Shown: positions 17,485 to 25,835 of the stretch, piece by piece
Layout: each line of letters opens with the position of its first letter
How positions within the stretch are numbered: the stretch's first letter is position 1
Source of the DNA: Parablautia intestinalis
Lineage (GTDB): Bacteria > Bacillota > Clostridia > Lachnospirales > Lachnospiraceae
Direction: 5' to 3'
Assembly: GCA_003612395.1 (NCBI GenBank)
Contig: RAYQ01000005.1
Coordinates: 186,001-250,000 of the forward strand
Length of the DNA: 64,000 nucleotides
Made by a program: the position numbers and the translations under genes
Notes under the pieces: model-generated
Told to the model about the DNA's origin: nothing
Databases searched by the model: none
The model's input: the letters and a program-made list of their open reading frames with translations, nothing else

Positions 17485-17880
17485 TCATTTTTCATTCACA
17501 TCCAAAAGAAAGCTCAGTCCGCAGATAACAGCCAAAAGTTCAATGGGGATTCCCGCATAGCATATTTTTTCAGCTGTCAAAGCGGAAGCCGCCTGCTGCA
17601 TACCTGCATTGGCTATTTCGCCGCTGTATTTTCCTATGAAAAAGACCAGCAATAATACCGCTTAAAATATTACCAAGCATATCCATTCCCAGCGAGTGGG
17701 AAACAATAGTATCAGCAGGTCGGAGTAAATCTGTATCGCGGCGGCAAAAATAAGCGCGCGCCGTTTCCCCACCTTCAGTGTCATGAAAAAATACAGTATG
17801 TAAATCAAGATCAACGGTATGGCGTATTTATTATTTAACAGATATTTTAAAAGAGTTTGAAAGGAACTTTCAAACTTATC
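17485..17880 (-). pseudogene. Decayed GPH/MFS symporter fragment
   Basis: Three pieces in different frames resemble the C-terminal part of the intact symporter at 19430-20806. First: KYLLNNKYAIPLILIYILYF, like YVFTNKYAFPLLSMYVLYNF. Second: SLGMDMLGNILSGIIAGLF. Third: EIANAGMQQAASALTAEKI, like AEAANAGLSQAASMITMEKV. Stops and at least two frameshifts separate them, and much of the middle is gone. It directly follows the serine hydrolase gene. Confidence 0.7.
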
Positions 17881-17896
17881 CCCCTCCGAAGCATTT

Positions 17897-19393
17897 TTAT
17901 CTGCTGCCCGTAAATCTTATATCGGCAAAGTCTACATTTTTGTCACTTACCATATCGAAGAAAAGTCCAAATAACTTCTTACAGCTGTTGGAAATCACCA
18001 GATTTACCTTCTTATCCGTAAAGGTAAACAGCCATTTCTGCACATGACCTGTTTCTCTGTAAACAACGGAGACCATTACCGTTCCGTCATTCACCCACTC
18101 ATGATGAGCCGAGTATTTCCATTTGCGCTTTCTCTGTTCCTCCCCGATAATAGGGCTGCAGCTGGGCGGCATGATCACATATTCTGTTTCCCCGTCCTTA
18201 TATGTCACATTAGAGCTTTCAATCCGCTGTATACCGTCGATTTCAAACTCCATGACACTGTTGCTAAAAGAAAACCTGATATGATGCTCTTCCCTTTCTT
18301 CCTCATCCGTCAGGGAATATTCCCATTCCGGGAGGGCGAATTCCAGGTAGGAGCTTGTAGGATCCGTTACCACCGGAAGTTCCCATTTTTTCAGCTCCTG
18401 CATCAGGATTTCAACTGCTTTGGCATTCCTCATTTCGGGCTTGTCCGACAGTCCTGCAAGGAGATACTTTTCTATTAACGGAAATACTCTGGATGGATCC
18501 GCTTCTTCCGCCGTGACCGCAATAACCATATTTTCTTCCGGAAATACCATGCAGAGTTGTCCAAAAGCGCCGTCCGCCCGGTAGCCCTTCTCATTGTTTC
18601 TCCAGATTTGATAGCCGTATCCCTGACTCCATCCGTGCTGGCAGGCTCCTGTCCGGATCAGTTCCGAAGACGCTCTCTCCACCCACTCTTGTGTCAGGAT
18701 TTGTTCTTCTTTCCACTTTCCTTTCTGCAAATACAGCATTCCCAGCTTCGCCAAATCCTCAGGCGCAATCAGCACGCCCCAGGCGCCGGTATTGACCTGT
18801 CCGTGGGTTTCCCACAAGAAATCTTTGATTTCCAGAGGATCAAGCAGCTTTTCTCTCAGATAATCCGCCATCTTTTTCCCTGTTACCTTTGTAACAATCT
18901 CCGACAGCATATAAGTTCCGCCTGAATCATAAACGAATTTTTCTCCCGGCTCATATGTCATCTCCCGGGTAAAAAATGTCCGCACCCAGTTATCGTCTCC
19001 GTTACACACATCTCCGATGGAATCCGTTCCATGTCCGGTAGCCATCATAAGGAGATTTTCTACCTTCATCCGCCCAACTCTCGCATCTAATTCCGGCGTA
19101 TCGTACTCTTTAAAATAGTCAAGAACTCTGTCCTCCACATTCAAAAGTCCTTCTTTTACGGCAATTCCCACTGCTGTGGACGTAAATGTCTTACTGCTGG
19201 AATAAATCAGACGTTTGTCCTCCCGGTGATAGGGATATTCGCATACCTCCGCCGCCACTTTGCCATGGCGCATGATAAGAAAAGAATGCATCTGGTATTG
19301 CATATCCTGTACGCCCCTTAAAAAATCTGCAATGTTCAGGGAGGAAATCCCTACATCCTCCGGAATGACGCTTTCAAAATATTTTTTATGCAT
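17897..19393 (-). CDS. Serine hydrolase (beta-lactamase class C/esterase family)
   Basis: About 498 residues. The catalytic SxxK motif is in IYSSSKTFTSTAVGIA (about residue 70); the Tyr-x-Ser motif in KFVYDSGGTYMLSEI; further family signs are GACQHGWSQGYGYQIW and GAFGQLCMVFPEENMVI. No signal peptide, so likely cytoplasmic. The extra C-terminal domain of about 170 residues is beta-rich and not recognised. Start 19393 is spaced 9 bases from GGGG; the Met two codons upstream is too close. Downstream of the GPH symporter gene, so it may act on the imported compound. Confidence 0.8.
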   Translation of the reverse strand: MHKKYFESVIPEDVGISSLNIADFLRGVQDMQYQMHSFLIMRHGKVAAEVCEYPYHREDKRLIYSSSKTFTSTAVGIAVKEGLLNVEDRVLDYFKEYDTPELDARVGRMKVENLLMMATGHGTDSIGDVCNGDDNWVRTFFTREMTYEPGEKFVYDSGGTYMLSEIVTKVTGKKMADYLREKLLDPLEIKDFLWETHGQVNTGAWGVLIAPEDLAKLGMLYLQKGKWKEEQILTQEWVERASSELIRTGACQHGWSQGYGYQIWRNNEKGYRADGAFGQLCMVFPEENMVIAVTAEEADPSRVFPLIEKYLLAGLSDKPEMRNAKAVEILMQELKKWELPVVTDPTSSYLEFALPEWEYSLTDEEEREEHHIRFSFSNSVMEFEIDGIQRIESSNVTYKDGETEYVIMPPSCSPIIGEEQRKRKWKYSAHHEWVNDGTVMVSVVYRETGHVQKWLFTFTDKKVNLVISNSCKKLFGLFFDMVSDKNVDFADIRFTGSR

Positions 19394-19429
19394 AATCATA
19401 CTCCCCTTTCCTTCATTTTCAAATTCAGC

Positions 19430-20806
19430 CTATGCCTCCAGCTTCGCAATCGCTTTATCCACATCCATAAACTTTGAAATTAAAACCAGTAAAGCGTAAC
19501 AGATAAGCGGAATATAGATGTATCCTACTTTTTCCATGGTAATCATGGATGCCGCCTGTGAAAGACCGGCGTTTGCCGCCTCGGCGTCATAATGTCCAAG
19601 CTCCAATAAAACCGTGATTCCAACGCTGCCAAACGCCATACCGATTCTCATACCCATATAGGCCACACTGCTTACCGTACCGGATACATCCACTTTATTT
19701 TTTCTGTTTACGTAATCCGCAACATCCGCAATGGACGCCCCCATCAATGCACCGTAAAAGGCCGTTCCGATTCCGACAAATGCATTTCCAACCATAACCG
19801 CAGCAAGGGAAACCGGTGCAAACGCTATAATTACAAACCCTGTCATAAGGGCGATCGCGCCCGCCATTAAAGCAGTCTTTTTCCCAAATTTCCGGGAAGC
19901 CATAGGCACAAGGCCAATTGCGCCAACCAGAATAATGGGAATAATCTTTGCATAAGAAATCTGCGTCATATATTCCGCGTGTCCCATTACATCTCTCATA
20001 TAATAAACAGTAACAGATCCAAGAAGCATTGCTGCAAAATTATAAAGTACATACATGGAAAGCAGCGGAAATGCATATTTGTTTGTAAATACATATCCCA
20101 GAGACTCCTTTAAGGGGAGCTGGTTCTTCTTTTCCTCTATTTTTCGTCTTTCTTCCTCCAGCATTGCCTCCACATTTTCCGGCTCTTCCTTACAAATAAT
20201 ACCAGTAAGAAGCATTCCTATAAACCCAACCGTACAGAAAATAAATGACATTCCCCGGTACCCCTTCTGGTATCCGCCGAAATACATTAAAATCGGAATC
20301 CCGTAGCTGGAAGCGATCAGAGCGCCAACCTGACCTAAAAGATGTGATAAATTCGTCATTTTAACTCTGACATTGGGATTGCTTGTTATTTTAACCAGCA
20401 GCGTTGAGTAGGCAATGCTGATTGCCGCTCCAAACACTGCAATATGGAGCATATAACTGACAATAACCCATATTTTTGTGCCTAAATCCCCTAATCCCGC
20501 CGGCGTATTAAATACCATGAACACCGGCAGCGCCGTACCTAACGCCGTCCAGAGCATCCATGGCCTTGCTTTTCCCTTTTTGCTGTGCATCCGGTCCATA
20601 ATCACCCCACACAAAAACTCCATGCAGGCGTTTGCAATTCTTCCCACCAGCATCATGGCCGCAATAAACGCGGCTGAAAGGAATAAATTATCTGTCAGGT
20701 AAAGCGTTAAAAAGGAACCTAAAATACCGCCCAGACAGTTAGCTCCAAAGCCAAAAGCGCCATAACCCCATATAGTAGTTTTACTTGTGTCTCCGTCTTT
20801 TTTCAT
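19430..20806 (-). CDS. GPH-family sugar:cation symporter (MFS)
   Basis: 458 residues from ATG 20806 (AGGAGG nine bases upstream). Twelve hydrophobic segments; typical GPH (melibiose/glucuronide carrier) features: WGYGAFGFGANCLGG in helix 1, VGRIANACMEFLCGVIMDR in the second loop with KKGKARPWMLW, and DVADYVNRKNKVDVSGTVSS late. It shares an operon with the serine hydrolase, and the AraC gene upstream on the same strand may control it. Confidence 0.87.
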   Translation of the reverse strand: MKKDGDTSKTTIWGYGAFGFGANCLGGILGSFLTLYLTDNLFLSAAFIAAMMLVGRIANACMEFLCGVIMDRMHSKKGKARPWMLWTALGTALPVFMVFNTPAGLGDLGTKIWVIVSYMLHIAVFGAAISIAYSTLLVKITSNPNVRVKMTNLSHLLGQVGALIASSYGIPILMYFGGYQKGYRGMSFIFCTVGFIGMLLTGIICKEEPENVEAMLEEERRKIEEKKNQLPLKESLGYVFTNKYAFPLLSMYVLYNFAAMLLGSVTVYYMRDVMGHAEYMTQISYAKIIPIILVGAIGLVPMASRKFGKKTALMAGAIALMTGFVIIAFAPVSLAAVMVGNAFVGIGTAFYGALMGASIADVADYVNRKNKVDVSGTVSSVAYMGMRIGMAFGSVGITVLLELGHYDAEAANAGLSQAASMITMEKVGYIYIPLICYALLVLISKFMDVDKAIAKLEA

Positions 20807-20919
20807 AGATGAAAACCTCCTGTTTTTTCTTTTCATTCTATAAAGAAAAAAGGAAAGTTCCTGTAGACAAATTAACCTTTTTATATGCATTTTTTGACTA
20901 AAACTTCATTTATTGTCTT

Positions 20920-20976
20920 TTCGCGAGCCGGCTTACTTATTAAAAAAACGCCGTCATCGCGACAGCGTTTCTTTTT
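20920..20976. terminator. Hairpin region with half copy of repeat H
   Basis: CGCGAGCCGGCTTA matches the right half of repeat H. It is followed by a hairpin AACGC-GTC / GAC-GCGTT (about 20947-20970) with T-runs on both sides, so it can end transcripts in either direction. It overlaps the 3' end of the AraC gene. Confidence 0.5.
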
Positions 20977-21865
20977 TACCCCCCCCCATATTTTTACGGT
21001 ATTTCCCGGGCGTCTCTTTATATTGATTTTTAAATGCCCTGATAAAAGCCTGCTCATCGGCAAACCCGCTGCATTGGGCAACTTCAAGGATGGAACTTCC
21101 ACTATTGCGCAGCATCTGTTCCGCATGAACCAGACGACATCCGGTCAGATACTCTTTAAACGTCTGTCCCGTATATTGTTTAAAAAAACGGCAGAAGTAT
21201 TCTTTTGAAAAATGAAACTTATCCGCAAGCTCTCCCTGCTTTAACGGCTGATTATAGTTTGAATGTATGTAATCCAGAATGATTTTCTGCCGTTCCGAAT
21301 CCTTCCAGTAATTAACGTCCACGCTGCTTCTTTCTATTGTGCTGGTATCTAATAAAATACACAGGATCTTACACACCAGCCCAAGGATCTCTATGCTGGC
21401 CTTTACATCCTTCTGATTTTGGTACAAATCGGCGATTTCAAATAAATACACCGCGATTTCTTTTTCTACGGTTACATTCGGAATAGCAAACATGATCTTA
21501 TCATAATTGGGAATGATACTGGCAACAAAATCATATTTGACCAGAAGGGTTATTCCCGGAGCGCTTCTATCGGTTCCGTTAAACATAGGCACAGTGGAAT
21601 GAACCTCCCCGCTGTTTACCAGGCAGGTTCTCCCGTCCGTGACGTCCTTTACCTTACCGCCTACATAGCAGCGCACAAGCCCTTTAAACAAAAGACTGAT
21701 CTCCAAATCGTCATGCCAGTGCGCTTTTGCCGCAAATGTTGTTTCTTTGGTATGCTGAAGGAGCAGCACAGGGGCCGGATTTTTATATTGATGAGTCTCT
21801 CGGAACGCTTCATCTTTCATACCTGAAAATATCCTTTCTTTATCCATAAGCACTCTTTCGTTCAT
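20954..21865 (-). CDS. AraC-family regulator with N-terminal cupin
   Basis: 303 residues (or 297 from the Met at 21847, which has GAAAGAG 5 bases upstream). N-terminal cupin sensor: AKAHWHDDLEISLLFKGLVR and CLVNSGEVHSTVPMF. C-terminal HTH pair: LADKFHFSKEYFCRFFKQYTG and LEVAQCSGFADEQAFIRAF. The last codons run through a tract of nine Gs (20979-20987), a possible slippage site. It lies upstream of the GPH symporter operon and is its probable regulator. Confidence 0.87.
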   Translation of the reverse strand: MNERVLMDKERIFSGMKDEAFRETHQYKNPAPVLLLQHTKETTFAAKAHWHDDLEISLLFKGLVRCYVGGKVKDVTDGRTCLVNSGEVHSTVPMFNGTDRSAPGITLLVKYDFVASIIPNYDKIMFAIPNVTVEKEIAVYLFEIADLYQNQKDVKASIEILGLVCKILCILLDTSTIERSSVDVNYWKDSERQKIILDYIHSNYNQPLKQGELADKFHFSKEYFCRFFKQYTGQTFKEYLTGCRLVHAEQMLRNSGSSILEVAQCSGFADEQAFIRAFKNQYKETPGKYRKNMGGGKKETLSR

Positions 21866-21951
21866 TATTGCTGTCCGGATGAAGTAATTCTCCCTTAATC
21901 GCTTATTATAAATATATAATATTGTATAATTTTTGGCAAAAAACTACAAGA

Positions 21952-21992
21952 AAAACAAACGCCGATACGCTTTGCGAATCGGCTTATTGTAA
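21952..21992. repeat. Dispersed hairpin repeat (family H), copy 2
   Basis: GCCGAT ... ATCGGC arms are fully paired around an ACGCTTTGCGA centre, followed by CGGCTTATTG. Directly after it stands a second hairpin of like shape (GGATGCCAGGC TTC GCCAGCCATCC). In the gap between the AraC gene and the cyuA terminator. Confidence 0.6.
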
Positions 21993-22033
21993 CAACGGAT
22001 GCCAGGCTTCGCCAGCCATCCTTATCTTAAAGT

Positions 22034-22074
22034 AAAAAACCGGCGTTTCAAGTATAAGACTTAAAACCGCCGGT
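22034..22074 (-). terminator. Rho-independent terminator after cyuA
   Basis: ACCGGCG (22039) pairs with CGCCGGT (ending 22074) and the stem extends through AAGT/ACTT; on the minus strand it is followed by TTTTTTACTTT. It closes the long operon 22090-31846. Confidence 0.8.
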
Positions 22075-22089
22075 CTGCTTTTATGTATA

Positions 22090-23382
22090 TTATTTTGCGT
22101 CAGCCTCTTTCTCCTGAGCAATCATAAGCTTTAAAATAGTCACATCCGTAGACTTCATGCCCACTCTGCCCACATAGCCCATGTTCCGGATGGTATCCTC
22201 CACATCATCCTGCACCAGTCCTTCCCCAGGCTTAAAGCAGTGATCCGCATTTTCCAGCATATAAGCCATGATAGCCGCATCCACGGAAGAAGCGATTTTG
22301 GCCGCGCAGGAGGACTTGGCCCCGTCGCAGACCACCCCGCCCATATTCGCGATGGTATTGGTGATGGTCCGGGACACCGCCTCATAATCCCCGCCATACA
22401 GCCATGTGATAGCGGCTCCTGCGCCGCAGGCAGCGCTCACCGCGCCGCAGTAGGCAGACAGGCTCCCGATATACTTTTTCTGATGAATGGCCACCAGATT
22501 GCTCACCGCCAGCGCTCTGTACATTTTTTCCTTTGAGACCTTCAACTCTTTGGCATATTCAATGACAGGTAAGGAACAGGTCATTCCCTGATTTCCGCTT
22601 CCGGAATTAATCACCACGGGCATGGCGCACCCGTTCATTCTGGCGTCCGACCCGGCCGCCGCCTTTGCCTTGGCCCTGACCTTGATATCATCCCCGTAAG
22701 CGGCAAGCAGTGTTCTTCCCACCTCTGCGCCGTAATGGTTCTTAAGCCCTTCCTCCGAGATAGCCGTATTCATTTCCACCTGACGGCCGATCACTTCCTC
22801 AATATCTTCCATCTTTACTTCCTGTGCAAAAGTCAGAATATCCTTCACATTCAGAAGCGCCCTCTCATCTTCTTTTTTCTCTACGGTTTCTTCCTTCCCG
22901 CATGAAAACAGAATCTCACCGTCCTTTTCCACCCGCTCAACCCGGGTATGCTTTTCGGAAAGCACCACCTTCACAAGATGGCCGTCCCCAGTCATTTCCA
23001 CACGGATGTATAAGTTTTCCACACCTTCTTCCAGGTGACAGGTACAAAAATGCTTTTTAAGAAGTTCTCTTGTAATCTCCTGATCCTTATTTGTCACGCC
23101 CTCGAGCACTTCCAGCTTTTTTTCCGGACAGCCGCCCACAGCCCCTAATACCGCGGCCGCCTCTATCCCGCGCATCCCCCCTGAATTGGGGACGGTTACG
23201 CTCTTTACATTTTTAATAATATTCCCGCTGCAAAAAACATCCATGTGCTCCGGCAAAGTCCCAAAAACCTTCCTTGCTATCGCTGCTCCATAGGCAAGGG
23301 CTATAGGCTCCGTACAGCCCAGCGCCGGAACCAGCTCATCCTTTAAAATTCTCAAATAACTCTGATAAACTCTTTCCTCCAT
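22090..23382 (-). CDS. cyuA: L-cysteine desulfidase family protein (CyuA/YhaM)
   Basis: 430 residues. The serine-dehydratase-like Fe-S fold is shown by VPALGCTEPIALAYG at the N-terminus (Cys of GCTEP is a cluster ligand), SGNIIKNVKSVTVPNSGG, INSGSGNQGMTCSLPVIEY, the glycine/cysteine-rich LSAYCGAVSAACGAGAAITW and CDGAKSSCAAK. Family members break L-cysteine to pyruvate, H2S and ammonia. Full length. AAAGGAACAGAGGG precedes the ATG. Last gene of the operon after the M20 peptidase and aldo/keto reductase, with a terminator after it. Confidence 0.9.
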   Translation of the reverse strand: MEERVYQSYLRILKDELVPALGCTEPIALAYGAAIARKVFGTLPEHMDVFCSGNIIKNVKSVTVPNSGGMRGIEAAAVLGAVGGCPEKKLEVLEGVTNKDQEITRELLKKHFCTCHLEEGVENLYIRVEMTGDGHLVKVVLSEKHTRVERVEKDGEILFSCGKEETVEKKEDERALLNVKDILTFAQEVKMEDIEEVIGRQVEMNTAISEEGLKNHYGAEVGRTLLAAYGDDIKVRAKAKAAAGSDARMNGCAMPVVINSGSGNQGMTCSLPVIEYAKELKVSKEKMYRALAVSNLVAIHQKKYIGSLSAYCGAVSAACGAGAAITWLYGGDYEAVSRTITNTIANMGGVVCDGAKSSCAAKIASSVDAAIMAYMLENADHCFKPGEGLVQDDVEDTIRNMGYVGRVGMKSTDVTILKLMIAQEKEADAK

Positions 23383-23418
23383 GCCCTCTGTTCCTTTCTA
23401 TTTTATATAATGAGGTGA

Positions 23419-24336
23419 TTAAGGCAGCAGTTTCCCTGCTGAAAGGTACATCTCATACCACTCATCTCTGGTCAGGCATACATCGGAAGCTTTACAGATA
23501 TCCTGCACTCTCTTTGCGCTGGTGCTGCCTACAATGGTCTGGATGCCGGCAGGATGGCGCATAATCCACGCAACAGCTATCGCATTGAGCGTTACCTGAT
23601 ATTTCTCCGCCAGACGGTTCATCACCGCATTCAGCTCAGGGAATTTTTCATTTCCGATAAACACGCCTTCAAACATGCCATACTGGAACGGGGACCATGC
23701 CTGAACCGTGATTTTTTTCAGTCTGCAGTACTCGATCACGCTGCCCTCCCGGCTGCATCCCGCGTCATTGTGAATATTCACATTAAGTCCGCCGTCAATG
23801 GTAGGACAGTGCGCAACGGAAAACTGAATCTGATTCACGCACAGAGGCTCCTCAAGGCAGCTGTTTAACAGTTCCATCTGCATTGGATTATGGTTGCTGA
23901 CGCCAAAGCAGCGTACCTTCCCTTCTTTCTTCAAAGCGGAAAAGGCTTCCGCCACTTCCTCCGGCTCCATCAGGGCATCCGGACGGTGCAGGAGCAAGAT
24001 ATCAATATAGTCGGTGTTAAGCCGCTTAAGGCTCCCGTCCACAGACTTCAGTATATGTTCTTTGGAAAAATCATAACAGATACCGGGACGGATTGCACAT
24101 TTGGTCTGGATTACCATCTTGTCGCGCAGCTTGGGAGTCAGCACCTTTCCAAACTCCGCTTCCGCCTCGCCTCCTGCATAGATATCCGCATGGTCAAAGA
24201 AGTTGATCCCCGCTTCCATGGAAACATCAATAAGCTCCCGCACAGCCTTACTGTCCTTAAGTCCTGTAAGCCGCATACATCCAACTCCGATCGCTGAAGC
24301 CTCCGGTACGTTTTTGTTCATCTTTATCATTTTCAT
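23419..24336 (-). CDS. Aldo/keto reductase
   Basis: About 305 residues. The catalytic set is seen: Asp-Tyr in FFDHADIYAGGEAEAEFG, Lys in MVIQTKCAIRPG, His in DILLLHRPDALMEP; the NADPH site is in IQTIVGSTSAKRVQDI. Start at 24336 (MKMIKMNK), because the upstream in-frame ATG is itself part of the ATGAGG ribosome site of a type-1 leader. It most resembles the YdhF group. Operon position suggests a redox step on the imported substrate or its product. Confidence 0.88.
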   Translation of the reverse strand: MKMIKMNKNVPEASAIGVGCMRLTGLKDSKAVRELIDVSMEAGINFFDHADIYAGGEAEAEFGKVLTPKLRDKMVIQTKCAIRPGICYDFSKEHILKSVDGSLKRLNTDYIDILLLHRPDALMEPEEVAEAFSALKKEGKVRCFGVSNHNPMQMELLNSCLEEPLCVNQIQFSVAHCPTIDGGLNVNIHNDAGCSREGSVIEYCRLKKITVQAWSPFQYGMFEGVFIGNEKFPELNAVMNRLAEKYQVTLNAIAVAWIMRHPAGIQTIVGSTSAKRVQDICKASDVCLTRDEWYEMYLSAGKLLP

Positions 24337-24339
24337 GGT

Positions 24340-24404
24340 TAACCTCATTTCTGCGCAGCTTTTTGTTGTAATCAGATTCGCGGATGCCGCACTGACGCGA
24401 ACCT
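24340..24404 (-). ncRNA. Pseudoknot-type leader (type 1) before the aldo/keto reductase
   Basis: On the minus strand: stem arms at 24396-24404 and 24374-24382 (CGCGAACCT with AGATTCGCG, one mismatch), 13-nt loop between them, a linker ACAACAAAAA, then GCTGCGCAGA (24350-24359) that pairs with the loop in 9 of 10 positions counting G-U, then AATGAGG. The gene starts 7 bases later. The loop and its partner have changed together compared with the 30.8-kb copy. Confidence 0.6.
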
Positions 24405-24420
24405 GTAAAAATCTCTAAAT

Positions 24421-25770
24421 TTATTGTTTCTCTATAGCCCGGCTGTCCAGCTTACAAAGTGCATTTACATAAATATGAATCGACTTCAGCAGATTATCCA
24501 AAACCTCCGTCTCATCGGCCCCATGACAGTTGCCATGGCCCTCCGGAAGATTAAGGGCGGATAAGTCTCTGTCCATTCCTGTGCCAAAAGCCACCGCATT
24601 GGGGATATGACGGGCATATGTTCCGCCGCCCATGACATAAGGCTCGCCGTCTAATCCTGTTTCCTCCCGCCATGCATCCATTAAAAGCTCTACAAAGGGA
24701 TGATCCTTTTCCATATAGTAGGGCCTGCTGTCATTATATTCTTTCACAGCAAATCCGGCCTTTCCGGCCCCTTCCGCAAGCTTTGGCAGGAAATCGTCCA
24801 CTTTTATGGTAACAGGATAACGAATGTCAAGAGTCAGGCGGATTTTACCTTCCTCTAAGGAAAGTACCCCCGCGTTGCAGGTAAGCCTGCCTGAAATTTC
24901 ATCCTCGCAGGCAATCCCTATTTTCTCTCCATATCCATTGCTCCCCGCATTGTACAAAAATGACACTGCCTTTTTAAGGCCCTCAGGCAGTTCGTATTCT
25001 TTCATCTTTTCCGCCAAAACACCAATGGCATTTACTGTCCCTTCAGGAGATGCGGCATGACCGCCTATTCCCCGGGCGCTGATATCTATTTTTTCTTCCC
25101 CTATAAGCAGCTGTGCCCTTGCAAAGTCCGGCACACTGTTGCAGACCACGCCCCCCTGCAGCTCCAAAAGATTCTCTACGGCCTCCTGTCCCTCCATGGT
25201 AATCCGGCATATACCTTTCTCCCCACAGCATACCGGAAATCCACAGTCCGCCACAAAGGAATAGGCCGGCGCTTTGTTATGGCTCAGATAGTAAATTACA
25301 TCCCCCATTCCACTTTCTTCCTGGCATCCGAAGATCTGTCTGACGCAGATATTCTTTAAAAGCTTTTTTTCCTGACAATATTTCAGAGTATAGTAGACGG
25401 CAATTGCGGGCCCCTTGTTATCCTGCACGCCTCTGCCAATCAGACATCCATCCTTTATACTCATGGAAAAAGGGCTATACAGCCAGTCCTTACCGGCAGG
25501 AACCACGTCCAGATGACTCCAAATCCCAATCTCCTCTTTTCCTTCTCCAACCAGCACACTGCCGCAGTAGCCTGCATGGTCAAAGGCGGCCATCTTATCC
25601 CGCAGCCCGTAGGAAAGCATTTTATCAAGTACCTCACGGCATTTGTCCCCAAAGGGTGCCTGTGAATGTTCCTTTACTTTTTCCGCAACACTTTCAATGG
25701 ACACCAGACCTTCAATATCCTTTACTATTTGTTCTTTCTGACTTTCCAGCCAGCACTTCAAATCTTCCAT
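24421..25770 (-). CDS. M20-family dipeptidase (PepV/Sapep-like)
   Basis: 449 residues with all metal-site motifs: GIWSHLDVVPAG (His, Asp), GRGVQDNKGPA (bridging Asp), GCQEESGMGD (catalytic and ligand Glu), ADCGFPV and the C-terminal LPEGHGNCHGADE (His). The insert lid domain lies in between. Such enzymes cut dipeptides or N-acyl amino acids in the cytosol. GGAGG precedes the ATG. Placed between the YesN regulator and the reductase in the same operon; with CyuA it could release and degrade cysteine. Confidence 0.87.
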   Translation of the reverse strand: MEDLKCWLESQKEQIVKDIEGLVSIESVAEKVKEHSQAPFGDKCREVLDKMLSYGLRDKMAAFDHAGYCGSVLVGEGKEEIGIWSHLDVVPAGKDWLYSPFSMSIKDGCLIGRGVQDNKGPAIAVYYTLKYCQEKKLLKNICVRQIFGCQEESGMGDVIYYLSHNKAPAYSFVADCGFPVCCGEKGICRITMEGQEAVENLLELQGGVVCNSVPDFARAQLLIGEEKIDISARGIGGHAASPEGTVNAIGVLAEKMKEYELPEGLKKAVSFLYNAGSNGYGEKIGIACEDEISGRLTCNAGVLSLEEGKIRLTLDIRYPVTIKVDDFLPKLAEGAGKAGFAVKEYNDSRPYYMEKDHPFVELLMDAWREETGLDGEPYVMGGGTYARHIPNAVAFGTGMDRDLSALNLPEGHGNCHGADETEVLDNLLKSIHIYVNALCKLDSRAIEKQ

Positions 25771-25835
25771 TTCCTGTCAACCTCCGTGCTGCCGTTTTGC
25801 AGCAGCCTAAATCCGTATGGAGAACGCCCCGCCTT

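Noticed and set aside
18044..18478. Plus-strand frame of 144 codons
   Set aside because: Fully antisense to the serine hydrolase gene, which has clear catalytic motifs.
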